A stretch of DNA of 64,000 nt from Ganoderma boninense (lineage: Eukaryota; Basidiomycota; Agaricomycetes; Polyporales; Polyporaceae). Of this stretch, positions 12,278 to 25,529 are shown one piece after another. The stretch lies in assembly GCA_002900995.3 (NCBI GenBank), contig CM035314.1, positions 2,639,234 to 2,703,233 of the forward strand. Direction: 5' to 3'. Within the stretch, counting starts at the first letter, position 1. Each line of letters opens with the position of its first letter. The notes under the pieces are model-generated. The model saw only the letters and a program-made list of their open reading frames with translations, searched no databases and had not been told where the DNA came from. Position numbers and translations under genes: made by a program.

Positions 12278-15200
12278 CGTCGCTCGAGACGAGGACGACG
12301 ATGGGCACGGCGGGGAGGAGGAGGGAGAGGGCGATGGCGGATGGAACGTGCCGACCTAACTATTATTCTTCTGAACTGTTCACGCGGGTTCGCACGCGCC
12401 CGTCCCCGGAGCATGTCCGACCGTGGCGCAGCACTTGCCCCGCGGCTCGCCGGTCTTCTCCTCCTCTCATCCACCCATTCAGTCACCATGATCCGTCTCG
12501 CAGCGTCTTGTTCTCAAAAACGGCGCAGATATTGTCCCAGCCCACGACGGAGTTATATGACCTGGCGGTCAGGGTTTTCCTGGTCTTTGCAGGTGTGTGG
12601 TGCGAGGCGGAGACTCCGAACACCGCGATATCAAGTGGCGTCAGTCGTCCTATTGAAGCCGCCTCGGCGAGACAACGAGGACGCTGCCAAATGCGGTCGC
12701 TCCAACATCGCCCTGGGACAATATTTACACTCAACGATTATTACTTACCATCAGGTGCTCCACACCCTCTGCAACATAAGTTCACGCTTGCATCGCCCGA
12801 GTCGGTTCGCACTCGGCCATTAACCGTCAACGGCATGCCGCAGCCAAGAGTTGGTACGGTAACGTGCGTAGCCTGTACCGGATGATACCTGTATTGTTAG
12901 CCTTGTGCTTACCCTCTATGCAGCATCGCAACCACGAGCACCATTCCTCACGTCCATCAGCACTTAGCGGCGGCTCGTTTAAAGTCTGATTGTCAGGACA
13001 GCGCTCCAAGAATATTAAACGGCCATCGGAGATACTCCATCCTGCCGCTTACTTACTAGTGACGTCGTGGACTTGGCGGGAAGCGCGACGGAAGATCACA
13101 GTGCTCCGTTCCGAGGTCGCAACGGACGGAGACAACACAATACGGTGAGTACGTCGTACAAAGCCTCTCTGAACTCTGAACCCGCCCTCGCTCGTAGTGC
13201 GTAGTGCGTGGACTGAGAAATAAGAGCGTCTTTCGAGGACTACTCATCCAATTGATCACGTCCAGATGGAAGCTGTTCTGTATCCCCCCTTCGGACGAAA
13301 TCCCGTACCTATATGTTCGCCCCCAGCACAAGCACGGCCATCAGCCTGGTAGGATATGTTTAAAGCCTGATAACGGATCCGGATGCTGTGCTGACCTCGG
13401 GGAAGAATTCCTTGCCATGCGATTGAATACTCAACGTCCCGGCATCAAGGACAGGACCCGCTTGCGCACGGCATCCTCTTCTTCAGCTTGCCGTACTTCC
13501 TCCGCCTCCGGCACCGCGTCGGATACGGCAGCTACAAAAACATATGTAACCGCCTTCGGAAGCTCGGGCCTCCTCCCGATCTTTCTCCCAGCCTCTCCAG
13601 TTGTCTCCACTCGCAGATCACAGCATCGCGGCGACATAGCGGAGCTCACTTCCCCATTCCCTTCAACTTGGAGAGCGACTATCGCAACCAGCGCGACCAC
13701 AGGTCACCGGGTCACAGTCGAGTGGAGCGGGCAGGCTGAGGAAGCCCACCGTGACTGCAAACGCGGGCGACAATCGCCACGCATCCGCCGATATGAAGGT
13801 GCCGTGCGCCTCCCTGCATGTTCGCGCCTACCGTCTCTAAGTAGTGATCGGCTCTCATTCAAAAACGGTGGTTCAGAGCAGGGCGGCCGGCGGCGCTATC
13901 TAGCCACAAACTTCCCAAATCTGAAGCTCTCCGGAAAAATTTTGTGTCAGCTGCGAGGCTGCATCGCGGAAGCCTCACGCCCATCGATCGGGAACGTCGA
14001 GGTGCTCCCCCCGCAGAAGTCGCTGCACTGACCCATGATGCACGATGCATGGTGCGTGACCGTCGGCTCGCTCGATAAAGGCCGCGAAGGTGGTGCATGC
14101 GCGGCGTGTAAGCGCCAGAGTCGACGCTGACCTTCCTCGAAGTGGTCGCCGTAGTTTTTCAACGTTGAACCACCGGCCCTTATTGCCCAGAAAGTCTAAC
14201 GGAGGTGCGTGTCACGTACCCCATGGAAGCCGTTTGTTCAATAACGACCCAGGACCGCCCAGCCTGGGCTCGCGCGATCCCCGCGCGCAACTGTGTACAT
14301 AGCGCTTTCAAGGTTCGTTGGCCGTCGCCCCTTTCCCAACATGCTGGGGTGCCTTGAGGTCGCACGAAGGCACGATGCAACAAACCTAAACCGGTGGCAG
14401 TTTGTGCCCGCCACACCTCGGGAATCAGTACGCGGTGCCTGTACGCCAGCCCTCGCCAGCCGTTACGGTATGAGCTTGTACTAAGGCTCGTAGTATGGTC
14501 CCAGGCCAGGCGCAAGGGAACGAAGGGGCAACAAGGCGGCAATATATGTGGGAGGTAGGAACATTCTCCGACGCGGGTCAGAAAGAGGGGAAATGCCGAC
14601 GCATATGCAGCGGCGTAAACAGACTGCTGCCGGTCGAGGTATGTATCCGCACACAAGAAGGCATTCCGGAAGTAGAATGAAGAACCCCCTCCTTACTGAC
14701 GAAGCCCGTTCCACGCAGGACTACCAGCGGGCAACAGCACCTGCTACGTAGTGTCCGGAGCTCATCTCGCGGCGAGCGCGGCGATGCGTAGTGGGTTCCA
14801 AGAAAGAAAAGGGAGTCTATGCGCATCTAGTCCTTCACTCAACGGAGGCCGACGCACCCTCGCGACATGACAGGCTCGTATTTGAATGTCGCGGAAGCCT
14901 CCATTCCGACCCTCGTTGACGTTGAGTTGACGTTGAAGACTCACGTTTTGAGGGAGACGGCAATAACTGGCGCGCCTTTCGTACGCGTGTGCCTCACTAC
15001 TCACCGCCCGCCATCACCGACATACTTATACTCAAGTTATGTCCCTCGATAGCTGTCCGGGGTCCAATGTTCGGTACACCGGCGGAAGTTCCGCATCGAA
15101 GATTCGCAACCCCCATAAACGCGCGTCTGATCTGTCCAAAGCGAGCGACGGCGAACCTCCCATTCGTCGGAGTGTGGTGAGAATAGTGCACTGAGCGCAG

Positions 15201-18200
15201 AACGTGTTCGTCAGAACCCTTGCCATGATCAAAGATACCATGTGCGAGTTCATTGGGAGTGCCCTATCGGAACGGAAACCTCAATGGTTGAGGGAATATG
15301 CGGCCATGGCCAGTCCTGCAGACCAAGAGGACCGGGGGAAAACGAGCCTGCAGTGACTTGTGGGATGAAACTATACTTGAATGGGGGATGACGCACCTTC
15401 CGCAGCGGAAGGGAGGGGGTTACCTTGGCATCCCGTGGTGCCTCACATGAGGACCTTGTGGTCCATCAACGCTGGCGTTGATTCAATGCATCCACTATTG
15501 ACCCTCGAAGGATGGAAGGTCAATCACACGAGGGTCATGGGGTCACGAGAAACGAAAGACGAAGTGCGTTCTCGAAATGCCAGTGTGTTTAGGCCGCGAA
15601 GGTTGAACCAGGGAAAACGTAGCACATACGTGCGGCTGAATGAGAATCTACTGGCCACAGGTCGCAGCCCTTCGGGATAGATGGCACCCATCGTCGCATA
15701 TCGAAAGACTCGCCCATGGAGACGTTCGAAACCCTCCGAAGTTCTCGAAGACCAAAAGGATATTGAGGCGCCTGGGAGGTGCATGGGTCAGTTAGACGTT
15801 GGCATTATTACACGCCTAGAAAATGTGGTGACGATTTCCTCCCACTCAAATACCTGAATGGAAGCTCCCTCCGGGGTAGTAGACCGTCCGTGTCGACCAC
15901 TTTTACTCAGAGCTTTTGACCTGTAGGCCAAAGTACTGTCAGGGTGCGAGCCCTAGAGCAACACAGACTGAGCCACGAGCATGAGTCCAAGGGCGCCTGC
16001 CGACCTCAAAAGTCGGGAGACCGCAAGTATGGACGTAGATTGAGCATCGGACCCACCACCTCAAATGGCCCGCTCCAATGAGAAACTACAGTAGATGGAG
16101 AGCAAAGACTGCGATCTTGTTTGAGGTCGCTTGGGATTGCGCATATACCGCATACACCGACTTGGGGTGGAGCGGACGGTCTGCCAGGGCTTGTCTGGGG
16201 TTGGTCCCCATGGTCGACCCCGTCCGAGACATTGACTGTATGCGACATGACACTCACCATACTACAGAGAGAAGGCCTTAAAACCCACTTTCCACCAAGG
16301 ACAATGCATACACCTAAGTAGGTAGTCCAAACCCTGTTCAGGGCGGGCTCAGCGTTGTCCGGACGATATTGAGGTCACTGTACGCACCATCAAGCACCTA
16401 ACATCCCGTCAACCCCGTCCTCGCATGAGTCGCTGAGGGCGCAGAGACGTGGGGGTGCATATATGCACTCGTTGGGGAGGGCGCAGGACGGAGATACGGG
16501 GATGGTAGCGGAAGAAAGGCAAGGGACACAGATTTAAAGTTCACGTCCCCCCGACGCAAAAGACGCGTCCAAACGCGTCTTGGATCTATCACGTGGAAGA
16601 AATCGGTGTCAGGCGGTATGACGTCAGCCACAGAGGCACCTTCGGAGACCCGGACCGGAGTAAATATGATACAAGTATTTCTGCCATGGGTCCTGAGCGA
16701 AATTTTGGCCTGGTGTAGTCGACACTTGAGCAGTAGATGTCATGAGATGGTCATTCGGAGTTGTATACTCACATAGCGCATACAGACATTGCGGCAGGCG
16801 GACGATCCGTTACGTGGCAAGCAAATGAGAAGGTGGGATCCCCAACCTGGAACTGGGCGGAAGGGCGAGCATCGACCCAGAGAGGAAGAGGAAGATCAGC
16901 TTTGGAATTGTCGTGCTTGAGGGTCAGGCGACTCCTCCTCCTCTCAATAGCCGGCATCGCCACCCGGTTCTAACGACAAAGCCCCGGAGGCAAAGATTTC
17001 CTACGGGTGATCACGGAAGTTAAGGGGCAGAAGTGCGGGGCAATACCATCTGGATGTGCTTGACTTGGAGAAGGGAACGGAGTATCCCGTGGCGCGCCCT
17101 GGTTCTTGCTCCGTAAGTACGTCAAAATCGAGAAGTTGGTTGGGTCTCGGGGGTCATACTTAGGTCTGCCACCAGAAGCTGCGAGGACCCTTTAGTGCCA
17201 AGTTCACAATCGCTTCACTGAATGGGAGACACGGACGTACGTCGAGTTCACACCACAGTCGGAGTTCTGGCCGAGGTAGCAAGAAGGTCCCTCAAACTCC
17301 TTGCTGGCCGAAAAACTCTATTCGGGGCCAGATAGACAGAATAATGGACGAGACGAAAGCTCGACATTCGTCGACCGGTACGTCTGGTGATATGAAGCCC
17401 TGGTGTGTGAAGTCAACCCCTGGCTTGAGTCTCTGACATGACTATGGTGACCATTAATAATAGAGAGACGCACAGAAGGGTTCTCTCTAGACCTAGCCAC
17501 CAAAAGTCTTCTAGTCGGGACGAAGCCCGCTTCAGCGGCTGAACATCCCGAACGCCACATTGTGATCGTCTATCCTTGGAACTCCAGCATTCGGCGTTTG
17601 CAGACAAAGATAGACATGTCAACTAACATGACATGTGCTCATTGTTGAAGAATTGATTGTGCACTACCGTATCGACTTTTATTGCTTTGCTGGAGGTCTA
17701 TAGATCAGTCTCGAAAGCGGTGGGATGGCTCTGGGAGGAACTCACGTGTGCCGACCAGCCGGCTGAATATGCAGACGTGCAAGGACTTGAGGTCTGAGAT
17801 CTGAGCGCGCGGCCGGCTTCTTGACGCATTAATCCTGGGCATCCTGCCCATTGTGGATTAGCTGAACAAAGATAGATATCGTACTTGACGAGACCGTCTG
17901 AGTATGGCGACAAATACGATAACCCAACAGCCCCATCTGCTAGAAATAAGTCAGTAAAAATATCCGTCTTTCACGACGTCATACATTGTCAAATTAGACT
18001 GGGGTACAGTCTTAAACGAACCCAGGATTCTTTCTCCACGCCAGGGCAAGCGGCGAGACCACAAGCGACATTCATTTGAGGATCGTACCGTAGAAACTAT
18101 ACATAATTTGGACCCCGTTCCAATCCTGCGGGACATGGGCCAATATTAGCGTCACATGTATAGATGTAGACGGCCAAAGAGTGGACTGCCAACCTTCTCC

Positions 18201-20099
18201 AATCCTCCGTATGCTTGACAACGACAGCGTGCCATCCGTACGTACATGCTGGACTTCTGATCTTCAGCTAGACGCAACGCTCCCCACCCTAAATGACGAG
18301 TCTACCCCGCTGATCCTGGATGAGAATGGGGCGACTCATCACGCGTCACGCTTCGGTCCTCCCTGCATAATGAGAACAAGCTGCCAGTGGTAGGACATGC
18401 TGATCACTGAGGAATGGGCGTACCTTCCTCGGACGGCGGCCGTGCTCCCGAACATGAACGAGACCTTAATGTCAATTGAAGGACCGCGGTGCGCGCACAG
18501 TGCACCACTTCGAAAGTAGCCACCTTGCGGAACCACCGTCGACGGGGAGCGTGGGTAGAGCGATAGAGCGCGCGAGGACCTTGAACGGTGGCCCAAACCG
18601 TGCCACCAGTTGCCACCTGCCAACGACATGCCGCTTCTGCGCAAACGCCACCATGTCTTTGACCTCAATCGAAGCCCTCCGCAGTTTTTCCACAATCTCT
18701 ACCGCCCCACATCTTCAGACTTCTACTTGAAGGACGGCAATAGGTTTCCAGGACGTCCACGAAGTGAGAGCTCGTGAGCCATGGTGGAGCGGAAGCTGGG
18801 AGCATAGGGGTCGGTGAGCACGTCGGAAACCTGGATGCTAGGGTGAGCCCCGGTGAGTGTTTCTACCTTGTTTTCGCACTTCTGGTGCGATGACGAATGT
18901 GCATTCTCCACAGACAGCGACTGTGCACCGACAAGACGCACAAGACCCGCAGTGTACAGCCGAGAAGTTCATCCAAGGTGAGCGTCTACTCGACTGTCGG
19001 GATCGAGGCGGCTTGCAACTGGATCCATCTCGCGCCCAAGGCTCCACTCCTGCACACACGATATTGCATGAGGGTCGCGGTGCGACGAAGATAGAGCTTA
19101 TCGGCTGGATTAGTACGCTGGAGCAGCGGACCGCAGGTCGGCGGACGGGCATCATCATCATGATGTCTGCGAAATGACTGCCCGGTGAGGACAAGCAGGC
19201 GGAGTGGTTTGGAAGGGGCGGAGTTGTCAGTTCTGTTTATAACATCGTGAAAATTTCGTGCGAAGGCGAGGAGTGCGTCCTGTCGTTCCGTCGTGATTCC
19301 AGGGCGATGGAGCATGAAGCTTGCTTATTTCGATGGTGCGACGTCGGACAGGCTACGACCCTTGTACGGCCTGTCCACGGAGAAAATCTTTTCATTGCGG
19401 TGCCCGACCGCGTCGACGCGTACAGGATTGGTTTGCGAGCGACTGCGTGGAGCAGCCTAGGCCCTCTTCATGCAGCCGAGTGGGCGAGGTGGCTGCGTGA
19501 TGGCGGGAGGGCATGGTGGAGGCGACTCGATTCGGTCCGGAGAACGCGGCGGGCGTCGAGTGCCGGTGGGCCGTGGACTGGACAGGGTTAAACTAGACCG
19601 TCTCGGTCTGGCTTTCGCACTCCAATTTGCCGTCAACTCGGGAGGCAGCCGTGCGCTCGGCAATTCCTCGATCTCTCGCCTGCCGTACCCTCGATTGTCC
19701 AGCTTCTCGTGGTTCTGGGTGGCGTAGTCCCGAAGGCGATTGTATATTTTGTGCTTCCTCTGCCACGCAGTACCTCACTTCCCACCCACCCAAAGTCCTT
19801 CCTCTACCGATTGCCAAGTCCCACATTACGTCCATCTGGCCGAGATTGAAAAATCTTCGTTGACTTAGTGATTATCGCTTCTCAGAACACGGAGGTTCTC
19901 GAACCTGTTTCAGGCCCGTCTCTTCCGTAACGTCCGTCAGTGGTATTTGTTCGAGGTGAGCAGAGCCGTTGTTCGACAGTGTCGTCCACCCTCCCGCCTC
20001 CCCAGGCTCTCACTGATGCCCCCACCCCACCATGTTCCCTCCATAGCAAGCATCCTCTGCCCTACGGACTGGACTCCGCCGTCTACGAACGAGCCAACC
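12278..20099. other. Gene-poor 7.8 kb stretch
   Basis: No frame here resembles a known family on either strand. The longest frame (13204-14031, plus) is Arg/Ser-rich and looks like chance. Frames at 18472-18693 (minus) and 19247-19591 (plus) read slightly better but have no start context or homologous motif I recognise. I saw no reverse transcriptase, transposase, long terminal repeat, tRNA or rRNA. A short perfect hairpin (16560-16581) and an AGGTTC/GAACCT inverted repeat (19893-19906) are the only structures noticed. The last part (from about 19,900) should be the Prm10-like promoter and 5' leader. A decayed insertion is possible but not shown. Confidence 0.5.
16560..16581. repeat. Perfect 9-bp hairpin, 4-nt loop
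   Basis: AAGACGCGT, loop CCAA, ACGCGTCTT. The stem contains two ACGCGT (MluI-box-like, MCB) hexamers, one per arm. With no gene nearby it may be chance, a remnant of a mobile element, or a binding site. Confidence 0.6.
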
Positions 20100-23000
20100 A
20101 TGGCCAGTCCTTCAAGCTCGACTAGCCCAGACCAGGCCGCTCAACCCGACACTCGCCCGCCCGGTGGTACGCGCCGATCGGGCAACAAGACGCCTCGGAG
20201 AGTCCAGTGGATGTTTGACGAGAGGAATCCTTCGCCGTCTCCGAGGGCGTTGGACGAACATGGGTTGGATGTACGTTCTCATTGTTGGCATTATCTGCGT
20301 TTTCTGAGGGACGTCAATGGCCCTTTAGCCGGCGGCGTTTGAGACCCTCACGGATGCACTCGAACGCCATCGGTCCACATCAGCTGAAGGGGAACCGCCC
20401 ACAAACCCTTTGTCTTCTCGGGTTACGACGGCCGTGTCCCCCGGTACATCTCTGCCTTCCTCCCCCTCCTCAGAGATTACCCCCATCCGCGAAGTTCCCG
20501 GTGAGGCGTTCATTGACGAACACGAGACAGCCGGCCTTCCAGGACGCGACATCGAGGAGTACTCTCACGCGCAAGCCCAGAAGTTGATCAGCGCCCACAA
20601 GTACAACCTCTTCAAGTTCCGAGGCAAGCAACGACACCGCCGGTCAGGCTCAGAGGCGCTGTCGGACGCGGACCGCAAAGGGAAGAAGCCACGCCGGGGC
20701 CTGTTCAAAGGGCGTGAGGCGTCGAGCGACGTCGAGAAGAGCGCGGAGACGCGTACGGAGGCGAAAGCATCAGAGCCTAAGGGCATCCTGTCCGCGCTAT
20801 TGTCTTTCTACGAGCCCGCGTCGGACCTGCAGTCTGGTATGACCACACCCGCGCGCTCCGAGATGTCGTTCGACGAATCGCGAGCGACGTCCATTTACCA
20901 CGCGCAATCGTCGACGACTCCTCCACCGCCTGCGTCGGTCCGAGGCGAAGGCTACTTCCCGCCGCAGACAAACGCGAACGGCTCGGTCTTGTCGTTGCGT
21001 CCTCCGAACCACCCATGGACACGTGTCTCGTTTGGCAAAAACCGTCCGCCGAAGTCGCGAGGCGGCGCTGGCGTGTTCGGCCCTCTTATCGCTGGTACGG
21101 GCAACATAACTGGCGTCGCCGCGCCGATGTCCGCAACAGTTGCGCCCGATCTCAAGCGGCCTGGGTATCATCTTTCCAGGTAAGTCAGAACTGCGGTCCA
21201 CCTTGTTTATCTTTAACTCAACCTCTCACAGGTACTCTCTTGACGAGAGCAAGCTGCCGAAGGCCGGCTCGGCAGCGGAACGCAAGCCCCTCACCCGTTC
21301 GCGAAGCACCCACTTCGATTCGCAGTCGCCTCGTTCTCCAACTATGACCGGTCCGCCAACGCCTGCCAGTGAAGAGACCCTGTCGCCCCACACCTCCAGC
21401 GGTGGTTCACAGTCCCCAGTGACCCCCATTACGGGCAAGCAGCGCTGGAGCGGGGCGCTCAGAGACCTCCCCAAGTTTGCAGCCCGCACCCCAAGCTCTA
21501 TCCCCAGCACACCCGCCACCGAGCTTGGCGCGGAGGACGGTGCGAGCAGCTTTGACGAGAAGCGAGAGAAGCGGCGAAAGCGCAGAAAGGCGGAGATATG
21601 GGTAAGTTTTCAAAGCCTTCAATTCCTACCGATGCCTCGCGTTTCTCATTTCTGCGGGTGCAGATCACGCGGCACGTCGCCGAGATCGTGTGTCGGCAGG
21701 AGTTCATCCTCAAACTCGCACGCGCGATGATGATGTTTGGCGGGCCGACACACCGGCTGCAGGCCCAGATAAAGGCGACAGCCAAGGTGCTCGACATCGA
21801 GCTGTCGTGCATGTACCTGCCCGACGTCATGCTCATCTCGTTCGATGATGCGACAACGGGGACCAGCAACATCAAGTTTATCCGCCAGGGAAGCGCGTTG
21901 GATATCGGGAAGCTGCAGGAGGCGCACGAACTTTACTGGGAGGTTGGTTCCGGTCATTTTTGGGCGACTTGCTGTGGCGTTAATTCATCTGCATATTGTA
22001 GGTCATTCATGACATCGTATCCGTCAAGGAAGCCTCTGTCAGCCTTGACGACCTCATGCGTCGCAAGCAGAGATACAAGAACTGGCAAATCGTTCTTATC
22101 GGCGGCGCCTGCTCGGCATCCATTTGCAGCGTCAGCTTCAACGGTTCTTTCATTGACTGCCTGGTCTCGTTCCCTCTCGGCTGCCTCCTCATCTTAATCC
22201 AGTTCTTCGCTGCTCGTAACGAGCTTTACTCCAATGTCTTCGAGTTCGTGTAACAGTTCCTCTTCAGCACGATGTCGAATCTGACGCATGTTTTTCAGGA
22301 TCACGGTCGCCACGGTCTTCAGCTTCATCGCCGCCGCTCTCTCCGCCGCCCCATACTTCTGCTACTCCGCTATCGCCTCTTCTTCCGTCGTTCTGATCCT
22401 GCCTGGCTTCATCGTGCTATGTGGAAGCCTGGAGCTTTCGTCGCGCAACATTGTATCGGGCGCCGTGCGCATATGTTTTGCCTGCATCTATTCACTATTC
22501 CTTGGATTCGGCCTAGCGATCGGCGCTACAGCCTTCTCTAAAATCGCCAATCACAGCCTCGCTGGCTCCAACGACCTCACGTGTGGTTTGAGCCACGATC
22601 CACACGGGCCATGGTGGCAACGCACCCCGTCTCTGTGGTGGGGTGAGTACGTTCCCAAAGTCTACCATGCCTTTCGTTGATCCATGTCGCCTTCAAAGCA
22701 TTCCTGACAGTTCCTCTCTACTCGCTCTTCTTGAGCTTGAGGAACCATGCCCCGTGGAATCGGCGTGAACTGGTACGTTGACCCGTTTGCGTTCGTCCGC
22801 TAGGTCCGATGACCGACACGTTCGGCTCCGAAGTACCTCCTCATCGCCATCTCCTGCATCGGATGGGTGACGAACCACTTCACCGGCACCCGGTTCCACA
22901 ACCAAAGCGACATCTCCGCGGCCGTCGGCGCACTCGCCGTCGGGTTCGTCGCTAATATCTACGGACGGTTCTTCAACGGCAGTGCCTTTGTCGTCATGGT

Positions 23001-23296
23001 AAGCCCTTTTGTCCGCCTTGGCCAGGTCGGCCGACGCACTCGGCTCACTCGCTCCTGCATAGATCACTGGCATCCTCTTCCAACTGCCGTCTGGGCTTGC
23101 GAATGGCGGTCTCTTCACGTTCGTCCAGCAGCAGGAGTCGGGCTCCTCCACGAACGAGTCGTACTTGTCTGGGTTCCAGACCGCCCTCCAGCTCATCTCG
23201 GTGTGTATCGGCCTGACGGTGGGCCTAGGCATATCCATCGTACTCGTCCACCCCATTCCGTCCCGGAGGCGGGCGGCGGGTCTGTTCACGTTGTGA
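20100..23296 (+). CDS. Prm10/ThrE-like (DUF1212) multi-pass membrane protein
   Basis: Nine exons: 20100-20271, 20329-21179, 21232-21601, 21664-21942, 22002-22243, 22299-22642, 22699-22772, about 22834-22998, 23063-23296. A long hydrophilic, Ser/Pro-rich cytoplasmic N-terminus (about 470 residues, ending in KREKRRKRRKAEIW) is followed by the ThrE domain: ITRHVAEIVCRQEFILKLAR, MMMFGGPTHRLQ, then about ten hydrophobic segments including QIVLIGGACSASICSVSF, VVLILPGFIVLCGSLEL and the second half with GALAVGFVANIYGRFFNGSA. Yeast Prm10 is pheromone-regulated; bacterial ThrE exports threonine/serine. Transport by this protein is inference. The start could also be an in-frame ATG at about 20014. The exon 7-8 join (acceptor near 22833) is the only one I could not confirm. 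Confidence 0.9.
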
Positions 23297-24025
23297 GCGC
23301 GAACGTCGTCTCCCACCCATTAGCCTTTTACTGTATTAGCCTTTCACCATGTCCATGTGAACGCTCCTTAACTGCGGCAGGATGGGTCGCGACTACTTAT
23401 CGCCGCTTTGAACTCCGCATCACGTACGCCGGCTTTCATCACTTATACCCTCATTACCCCTGCAATGCTCTATGCGGACATTCCATGCCGCATTCCTTCC
23501 TAGTTACGTTACATGCTACAGTTGCTCGCCCTCGCGGCCTTAGGTCTCAGGCCTCATTCCCCTGTCTATCTCAAGGATCCTTACGAAGCTCCACGAACTT
23601 TCCATCGCATTTCCTATAGATTTTAGAGGCCCTCATGCTCATTCCATTCTAGACCCGTCTCTTGTACAGCTACTCACGATTCACGAAAACCCGCGCTGCT
23701 TTCTGGGGCACGTACCTAAGATTGTCATCCCCATAGATAGACTCCGTCCCCTTGGCACTTCCATCTGTATCATCGTCCCTGGTTATATCTTTATTCCCCT
23801 TTACGTCGTGCCCTCTCGTAACGGAATGCTCCAGGCGTTACGGAGACGCCGCCCTACGTCATAGTCAATATACTTAGTTCGCCGTGGCCCGGATCGAGGC
23901 CTTCGCTCACAGTTTCAAGCTACGCTACGTTGTCTAACCCTGCAAGGCGCGTGGCCTTGCCTAATCTTGATTATTGTCGTTCGAGTTCCAGGATGGGGAA
24001 CGGGTGCACCGTTAACTTTGTCTGG
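23297..24025. other. Intergenic, 3' region of the Prm10-like gene
   Basis: About 730 bp, pyrimidine-rich in its first part (typical of a fungal 3' UTR), without a recognisable gene. Confidence 0.4.
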
Positions 24026-24290
24026 CTAGCCAGCCATCAGGCGCTCATCTAAGCTTTGCAACCTACAAGAATAGTGGTTACTTCGTATGGTATTGCCCGG
24101 TCGAGGTCCACGGAAGAACCATCCAGACAAAGATATTTGATAGTTAGTGAGGGCTGGAGTCACGATTGAGCGTGATGACCCAGATGCACATACCTTGTGA
24201 TCTCTCTCCGACGTCTTTGAGGTCGTCGGCCGAGGAAGCAGTCAAGTCAAGTGACAGTGGCGGCCCGGATGCTGCGAGAGCTCTCTTGAC
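24026..24290 (-). CDS. Possible 3' exons of a small spliced gene, unrecognised
   Basis: On the minus strand an exon from 24290 to 24194 (after a TTCGTCAG acceptor) reads VKRALAASGPPLSLDL and DDLKDVGERSQ, then a GTATGT donor; after an ACTCCAG acceptor the frame continues as ALTNYQISLSGWFFRG and RLQSLDERLMAG to TAG (24026-24028). The two exons are in phase. Upstream, several GT-AG signals (GTAAGTCGCC, GTAAGTATCG) suggest further exons up to about 24,720, but none gives a convincing start in phase. Family unknown. Confidence 0.3.
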
Positions 24291-25454
24291 CTGACGAAGG
24301 CATGAATGAGTATTTATGCATCAGATATGAGCAACGGTGATGCAATAGGCGACTTACTGGCGCCACGGTTTATCCATCTCCTGCTAAACAGTGTCAATAC
24401 CATGGGACGGTAAATGTCTGCGTCAGCGAATTGTAAGCACCGAGTCGATAGACCGAAGATATCGATGTGCGATACTTACACGAGATGGGCAAGCTTTAGT
24501 CATCCATCGTTGAGGCAATGGCGATTCGACGAAATACGTCGAGACTCGACTGATTGAAGCGGACGGGCTTGGGCGATTCTTAGGGATGACACTCGGGCGC
24601 CGGTATCATTGCCAGGAAGCTAAACTACGCACACTATGTATACCGTCGGCGTGCCGTTCTTTAGATTCAAAAGGTACGAAAACCTATGGATCGTCGCATC
24701 TGTTAATTGTGTCGTATTCAATCCACGACCCGGGGTAATCGCGTGCGCTCGATAGGAAGCCTGATGTCAGATTGGTTCAACGTCTCAGCATCGACTCGTG
24801 GAGCTCACTGTGTACTTGAAGCGGTCATCATGAATGCCGGGCGTACTAGATCCTATCCATGTGAGCTATCGGCGCCGTCAGCTGAAGAGAAGCATAAGTC
24901 GCGAACGTACCTGTCTCCAACTATGGCCGCCGCACGCCGTAGAAGTTCGCCGCGCTACGCCCAGGCGCGATCACGAGCGACCATGGGACGTTCTTATCCC
25001 CACGTCTCCACGTATTAACATGCGCAACGCGACGTAAAGATGGCATTCGCACATCTCCCGTATCGTATCCTTTGCGCTGCCATTTGCGCGCGCAGGCTGC
25101 TCCCGCCAAATGCAGTGGATGGGAGTGCGTCGCGCCTGAAAACACTTGGTGACAAAACTTCCGGTGTCGGGTCGTTCCCACTGCCCGCGCGGGTATCCGC
25201 ACACGACAGTAACGCCGCAAAGCGATGAGAATCGGAGAATGGACACGTCGGCCGTCTTGGCGCGGCCACTCTGGGTCGCCCACACTGTGAGACGGTGCGT
25301 ATCCACGCACGTCGAGGCGCACGGCCCTGGGAAGGAAGAGCCTGCGGCGGGTCTGCGGCGGACTGGGGATAAATTGGAGGCCCTCGGAGTGGTCAGGGTG
25401 GGGAGATGGACGAAGGCAAGATAACGCCGGATGTCGTTCGAGGGGAATGCTGAG
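24291..25454. other. Intergenic, possible upstream exons of the minus-strand candidate
   Basis: About 1.2 kb. A 226-codon minus-strand frame (25601-24921) reaches into the FSP1-like promoter; it is Arg/His/Pro-rich with no recognisable motif and I treat it as chance. Nothing else seen. Confidence 0.4.
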
Positions 25455-25529
25455 CCAATCGGCGGTGAAATTATCTGATATGATTGAAAGATGTTCCCGA
25501 CTATCGGGTGTCGGACTATCTGATAAGAT
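25455..25529 (+). promoter_or_regulatory. CCAAT box and duplicated GATA-type 13-mer upstream of the FSP1-like gene
   Basis: A CCAAT at about 25455-25459 is followed by TATCTGATATGAT (25472-25484) and TATCTGATAAGAT (25517-25529), two near-identical 13-mers 45 bp apart (one mismatch) flanking a CCCGACTATCGGG palindrome. Fungal GATA factors bind WGATAR-type sites. The block lies 200-275 bp before the ATG at 25729, a typical place for fungal regulatory sites. Function is inferred. Confidence 0.4.

Noticed and set aside
13204..14031. 275-codon plus-strand frame
   Set aside because: Arg/Ser-rich, no motif, no splice context and no resemblance to any family; most likely chance in GC-rich DNA.
15715..15740. 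GTTCGAAACC resembling a tRNA B box
   Set aside because: The flanking bases do not form a T stem and no A box lies at the right distance.
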